This document shows positions 39,207 to 42,724 of a stretch of 42,724 nt of DNA, piece after piece. This stretch comes from an uncultured Lentisphaeria bacterium. GTDB lineage: Bacteria > Verrucomicrobiota > Lentisphaeria > Victivallales > Victivallaceae. The position numbers were made by a program, and so were the translations under genes. The stretch covers positions 1-42,724 of the forward strand of contig CASFVA010000041.1 in NCBI GenBank assembly GCA_949298075.1, given 5' to 3'. The notes beneath the pieces are model-generated. The model ran no database searches. It saw only the letters and a program-made list of their open reading frames with translations, and was not told where the DNA came from. Position 1 is the stretch's first letter. Each line of letters begins with the position of its first letter.

Positions 39207-39304
39207 AGAAAGCAGGTTAGTCTCGGAACAATTAAAGCATCGGGCTCTCGATTGAGCTTACTGTACTTCTGTGTCGCGAGAGTATAATACCTGCTTTCTT
39301 TTTT
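39207..39304 (+). ncRNA. Candidate stand-alone small RNA (~98 nt) before metH
   Basis: The 5' end AGAAAGCAGGT (39207-39217) pairs perfectly over 11 bp with ACCTGCTTTCT (39289-39299), which is followed by TTTTT. An inner stem TCTCG/CGAGA (39221-39225 with 39277-39281) and a small hairpin GCTC/GAGC near 39244-39257 lie inside. A well-matched promoter ends 7 bp upstream, and metH has its own promoter downstream. It therefore looks like a short transcript with a terminator-type 3' end, not a metH leader. It does not match the 6S, SRP or RNase P RNA signatures I know. Confidence 0.55.
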
Positions 39305-39389
39305 ATTCATCCTGCCGGCAAATTTGAAGCCGGGGAGGTCTGTATCCGGTGCCATTAAGCCGGAACCGCGCGCGACGGCGGAACCGCGG

Positions 39390-39418
39390 TTGTTTTTTCT
39401 CCTGCGGTGCGGTATATT
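39390..39418 (+). promoter_or_regulatory. Promoter of metH
   Basis: TTGTTT (39390-39395), 17-bp spacer, TATATT (39413-39418), 31 bp before the metH start. The short leader leaves no room for a cobalamin or SAM riboswitch. Confidence 0.55.
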
Positions 39419-39449
39419 ATACTCTGATTCCGCTTTGGGGAGGAAATGC

Positions 39450-41888
39450 ATGAACCGTCACGAATTTCGCCGCATTGCCGGCAAAAAACTGTTGTTTCTG
39501 GATGGCGCCACCGGCACCGAGTTGGTTAAACGCGGCATGCCTCCCGGAGTTTGTCCTGAGCTTTGGGCGTTGGAGCATCCCGAGGCGGTGGTTGCGGTGC
39601 AGCGCGACTACATGAATGCCGGTTCAGACATCATTTTTGCGCCGACCTTCGGAGCCAATCCGCTGAAGCTGGCTGAATTCGGCTTGCGGGAGCGCACCGC
39701 TGAACTCAATGCCGGACTGCCGGTGCTCTCGCGTCGCGCTTTCCCGGGCGGACTGGTTTTCGGCGACATTGCATCCACCGGTCATCTGGTGGAACCGTTC
39801 GGGGATTTGAATTTCGACGACTGCGTTGCCGCCTATCGGGAACAGGCGGCGGCGCTGTTGAACGGCGGCGTGGATGGTTTTGTCATAGAGACCATGCTGG
39901 ACCTCCAGGAGGCCCGGGCGGCTCTGCTGGCGGTGCGTGAAGTGGCGCCTGACCATCCGGTGATGGTTTCCATGACGTTTGAACCCGGAGGGCGGTCTCT
40001 GACGGGAGTTGATCCGGCGGCGGCGCTGGTGACGCTGCAGGAGCTGGGCGCTGACGCTTTCGGGTGCAACTGTTCGACCGGTCCGGAAGAGATGACTGAA
40101 ATCATCACTGCCATCAAACCCTACGCTTCGATTCCGCTGATTGCCAAGCCCAATGCCGGTATGCCGCGTCTGGTGGATGACCGGACGGTGTTTGATCTCG
40201 GTCCGGAGGAGTTTGCGGCCGCGGCGGTGAAGCTGGTGGAGGCCGGGGCCAATCTGGTCGGCGGATGTTGCGGCACCACTCCGGAGCACATCAGCGCTCT
40301 TACTTCCGCGCTCCGGAATTGCGCGGTGATGGCACCGGCGGCGCAGCGGCGCGGGGTGGTTGCCTCCAGTCGCCGGTTGCGGCGGATAGCGCCGGGCATG
40401 CCGTTTACCATTATTGGCGAGCGGATCAATCCGACCGGCAAAAAGGCGCTGCAGGCGGAATTGAGGGAGGGCAGGCTGGATCTGGTCAGGACCTTTGCCC
40501 GGGAGCAGGAGGCGGCGGGAGCTGCATTGCTGGACGTCAATCTCGGCCTCGGCGGCATTGACGAAGCGGCCATGATGCGCCGGGCCGTGAACGAACTGGT
40601 GCTGACGACGGAGTTGCCGTTGGTGATTGATTCCACCAATCCGGCGGCGGTGGAAGCCGCGTTGCGGGTGTATCCGGGGCGGGCGCTTTTCAATTCGATC
40701 AGTGCCGAGACTGAACGGCTCAAAGTCATTCTGCCGATCGCGGCCAAATACGGTGCGATGCTGGTGTTGCTGCCGCTCACGGATTCGGGCATTCCGGCGT
40801 CGCCGTCGGAGCGTTTCAAAGTGCTTCATGAGATTGCGACCGAGTGTTCGGCGTATGGTTACACGGCGGCGGACTGGGTCGTGGATGCGTTGGTGATGAC
40901 CATCAGCGCGGAGGCGGAGGCGGCGGTGAACGCATTGGATTTCATTGCCGAATGCACCCGGAAAGGTTTCAACACGGTTTGCGGGCTGTCGAATGTAAGC
41001 TTTGGTTTGCCGGGTCGGACGGGGGTCAACCTTGCGTTTCTGGGCTTGGCGGTTGGACGAGGTCTCAGCTCGGCCATTGCCAATCCGCTGGCTCCGGGCA
41101 TTCGCGACTTGGCATTGGCTTCGGATGCTTTGCTCGGACGCGATCCCGATCTGAAAAATTATCTGTCCGCTTATACCGCCGCGGCAGTTCCGGCGGTAGC
41201 GGCGCCCCGTTCGGAACCGGCACTGGCGGCTGCGGATGGGATTCCGGTCAATGAAAAACTGAGACAGGCCGTTATTGCCGGTGATTCTTCCGGGACGTTG
41301 GAGGCATTGCAGGCGGCATTGGATGGTGGGGCCGTGCCGGGAGAATTGGTCGACCTGGTGCTGATTCCTGCGCTGACCGAGGTGGGCGACCGGTTTGAGC
41401 GCAAGGAGTATTATCTGCCGCAGCTGATGCAGAGTGCCGCGGCCATGCGCAGCGCCATGTCTCGCCTGGAACCTCTGTTGCAGACCGGTGACGATGCGTC
41501 GGGCCCGGTGTTTATTCTGGCAACGGTCAAAGGCGACATCCATGACATCGGGAAAAACATCGTGGCTCTGCTGTTGCGCAACCATAATTTCAACGTCATC
41601 GATCTGGGCAAGGATGTGCCGTCGGAGGCGATAGTGGAAGCGGCGGAAAAGCACCGTGCGTCCTTCATCGGACTTTCCGCACTGATGACCACTACCATGC
41701 CGCGGATGCGCGAAGTGGTGGAGCTCCTCAAAGCGCGTGGATTGTCGATTCCGGTTTTTGTGGGGGGGGCGGCGGTGGATCCGGTGTTTGCCGCAGAAAT
41801 CGGCGCATATTACGGCGGTGACGCCATGGCGACGGTGCGTCAGGCGCTGGAGCTGCTTCACGGGACGGATGCCGTTCGGGAGGGGTGA
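39450..41888 (+). CDS. metH: Cobalamin-dependent methionine synthase, short form without reactivation domain
   Basis: This 812-residue enzyme transfers a methyl group from methyltetrahydrofolate through cobalamin to homocysteine. The homocysteine domain (about 1-290) has FLDGATGTEL, zinc ligand Cys208 in GCNCSTG, and Cys273/Cys274 in GGCCGTT. The folate domain (about 315-570) has GERINPTGKKALQ, LLDVNLGLGG and VIDSTNPAAVEAAL. The helical cap (about 600-685) has YYLPQLMQSAAAM. The B12 domain (about 685-812) has GDIHDIGKN with axial His698, SALMTTTM and FVGGAAV. The C-terminal AdoMet reactivation domain of E. coli MetH (1227 aa) is missing, as in Thermotoga. The ATG at 39450 follows GGGGAGG. Confidence 0.95.
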   Translation: MNRHEFRRIAGKKLLFLDGATGTELVKRGMPPGVCPELWALEHPEAVVAVQRDYMNAGSDIIFAPTFGANPLKLAEFGLRERTAELNAGLPVLSRRAFPGGLVFGDIASTGHLVEPFGDLNFDDCVAAYREQAAALLNGGVDGFVIETMLDLQEARAALLAVREVAPDHPVMVSMTFEPGGRSLTGVDPAAALVTLQELGADAFGCNCSTGPEEMTEIITAIKPYASIPLIAKPNAGMPRLVDDRTVFDLGPEEFAAAAVKLVEAGANLVGGCCGTTPEHISALTSALRNCAVMAPAAQRRGVVASSRRLRRIAPGMPFTIIGERINPTGKKALQAELREGRLDLVRTFAREQEAAGAALLDVNLGLGGIDEAAMMRRAVNELVLTTELPLVIDSTNPAAVEAALRVYPGRALFNSISAETERLKVILPIAAKYGAMLVLLPLTDSGIPASPSERFKVLHEIATECSAYGYTAADWVVDALVMTISAEAEAAVNALDFIAECTRKGFNTVCGLSNVSFGLPGRTGVNLAFLGLAVGRGLSSAIANPLAPGIRDLALASDALLGRDPDLKNYLSAYTAAAVPAVAAPRSEPALAAADGIPVNEKLRQAVIAGDSSGTLEALQAALDGGAVPGELVDLVLIPALTEVGDRFERKEYYLPQLMQSAAAMRSAMSRLEPLLQTGDDASGPVFILATVKGDIHDIGKNIVALLLRNHNFNVIDLGKDVPSEAIVEAAEKHRASFIGLSALMTTTMPRMREVVELLKARGLSIPVFVGGAAVDPVFAAEIGAYYGGDAMATVRQALELLHGTDAVREG

Positions 41889-42071
41889 TTAGCGGAGGGC
41901 TTCCCCGAGGTGCGGCGGGAGGCTCTGTCCAGATGACGGCGGGTTCAGCGCAGGTGCGGCGGCGGGGAATGCCGGAACCCGGAGCGGCGGACAGCTCAGG
42001 ATAGAGGCACATTCCCGGAGTGAATGCCGGAACCCTGAATGAAGATTGGTCCCGTGCTGTCTGGCAGCAGC

Positions 42072-42100
42072 TTGATAAAACTGGATATTGGCGTTATATT
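42072..42100 (+). promoter_or_regulatory. Promoter of tmRNA
   Basis: TTGATA (42072-42077), 17-bp spacer, TATATT (42095-42100), about 20 bp upstream of the mature tmRNA 5' end. The rest of the gap 41889-42119 shows no gene. Confidence 0.75.
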
Positions 42101-42119
42101 ATGCAAGTCACGTTGAACT

Positions 42120-42475
<356 letters not shown>

Positions 42476-42485
42476 GAACTTATTG

Positions 42486-42529
42486 ATTGCCAAGGACTTA
42501 CAAATAAAATCCCTGGCAATTTTTTTTTT
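42486..42529 (+). terminator. Intrinsic terminator after tmRNA
   Basis: ATTGCCA (42486-42492) pairs with TGGCAAT (42514-42520), with further inner pairs, and is followed by nine T residues. Confidence 0.85.
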
Positions 42530-42724
42530 ATACTCCTTACTGTTGCAGGCACTTACGGCTTTTCAGCGGAGAGCAAGAGACTGGTATCGGCAACGCTGAA
42601 CCATACCAGCAACGGTATTTTGCACCACTTTTACGGCAAAAGTCTCTGAAACGCAAGGACGCAAGTCCTGGGAGCATTATTGCTTATTATCAACGAGTTA
42701 CAAAAAACGCCAACGCAAGGACTT
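42530..42724. other. Unassigned sequence after tmRNA
   Basis: There is no gene of credible length in these 195 bases up to the window end. The 9-mer CAAGGACTT at 42716-42724 repeats the copy at 42491-42499 inside the tmRNA terminator. Related CGCAAGGACGCAAGTCCT sequence lies at 42653-42670. The composition is more AT-rich than average. It may be the start of an element inserted at tmRNA, but this is only a suggestion. Confidence 0.35.

Noticed and set aside
39207-39304. 6S RNA or SRP RNA identity for the small RNA
   Set aside because: It is too short for typical 6S RNA and lacks the SRP apical-loop consensus; left unclassified.
39207-39449. Cobalamin or SAM riboswitch controlling metH
   Set aside because: None of the consensus elements I know (B12 box, SAM-I core) are visible, and metH has a promoter close to its start.
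39624-41861. 745-residue open frame antisense to metH
   Set aside because: Composition (Arg/Gln/His rich) and full overlap with an unmistakable MetH show it is a GC-driven shadow frame.

Overview
The window is chromosomal DNA from a GC-rich bacterium (roughly 60% GC by eye, except an AT-rich first kilobase). The best guess is a member of the Planctomycetes-Verrucomicrobia-Chlamydiae group, most likely a Lentisphaerota/Victivallis-like organism. This is inference. It rests on the order rpmJ-rpsM-rpsK-rpoA-rplQ with no rpsD between rpsK and rpoA, on the many sugar and sugar-acid genes (Gfo/Idh dehydrogenases, ThuA, beta-propeller glycosidase-like protein, AraC regulators), and on the divergence of the housekeeping proteins. 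No phylogeny could be run.

Layout. 1-3.0 kb: two small membrane proteins in AT-rich DNA, a gene-free stretch full of inverted repeats, tRNA-Ala(CGC), an FklB-type prolyl isomerase and tRNA-Cys(GCA), all on the minus strand. 3.1-8.3 kb: acyl-CoA synthetase, a Gfo/Idh dehydrogenase, a sugar-phosphate isomerase/epimerase-like protein and a two-gene chromate-type transporter. 8.4-10.7 kb: an OmpR-type response regulator and its histidine kinase. 11.2-12.6 kb: a processive family-2 glycosyltransferase (minus). 12.8-20.8 kb: a seven-gene catabolic operon (PfkB kinase, FucI-like isomerase, IolB, FGGY kinase, FAD-linked dehydrogenase, Fe-S partner, class II aldolase) ending in a clear terminator. 21.0-26.1 kb: a thioredoxin with a WCSSC site, a ThuA plus Gfo/Idh pair divergent from an AraC regulator, and two tandemly duplicated AraC regulators. 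26.2-31.0 kb (minus): rpoZ, an acyl-CoA dehydrogenase, EtfA, EtfB and a dolichol-kinase-like membrane protein. 31.2-35.0 kb: two PilT-type ATPases, signal peptidase I and a small anchored protein. 35.0-35.9 kb: a beta-propeller glycosidase-like protein (minus). 36.0-39.0 kb: the ribosomal alpha operon with a long leader. 39.2-39.3 kb: a candidate stand-alone small RNA. 39.45-41.9 kb: a short form of MetH. 42.1-42.5 kb: tmRNA with its promoter and terminator, and then about 200 bp of unassigned sequence.

How the parts fit. The 12.8-20.8 kb operon looks like a complete route from a sugar acid or deoxy sugar to triose-level products: isomerisation, kinase steps, an IolB reaction, an aldolase cleavage, and an FAD/Fe-S oxidation. 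The acyl-CoA dehydrogenase and EtfAB form an electron-transfer unit, and the distant acyl-CoA synthetase could supply its substrate. The PilT pair may power type IV pilus retraction. The most interesting non-coding signals are the small RNA before metH, a branched RNA fold between rpsK and rpoA where many bacteria have rpsD, the alpha-operon leader, and two sets of operator-like repeats that both have 21-bp spacing.
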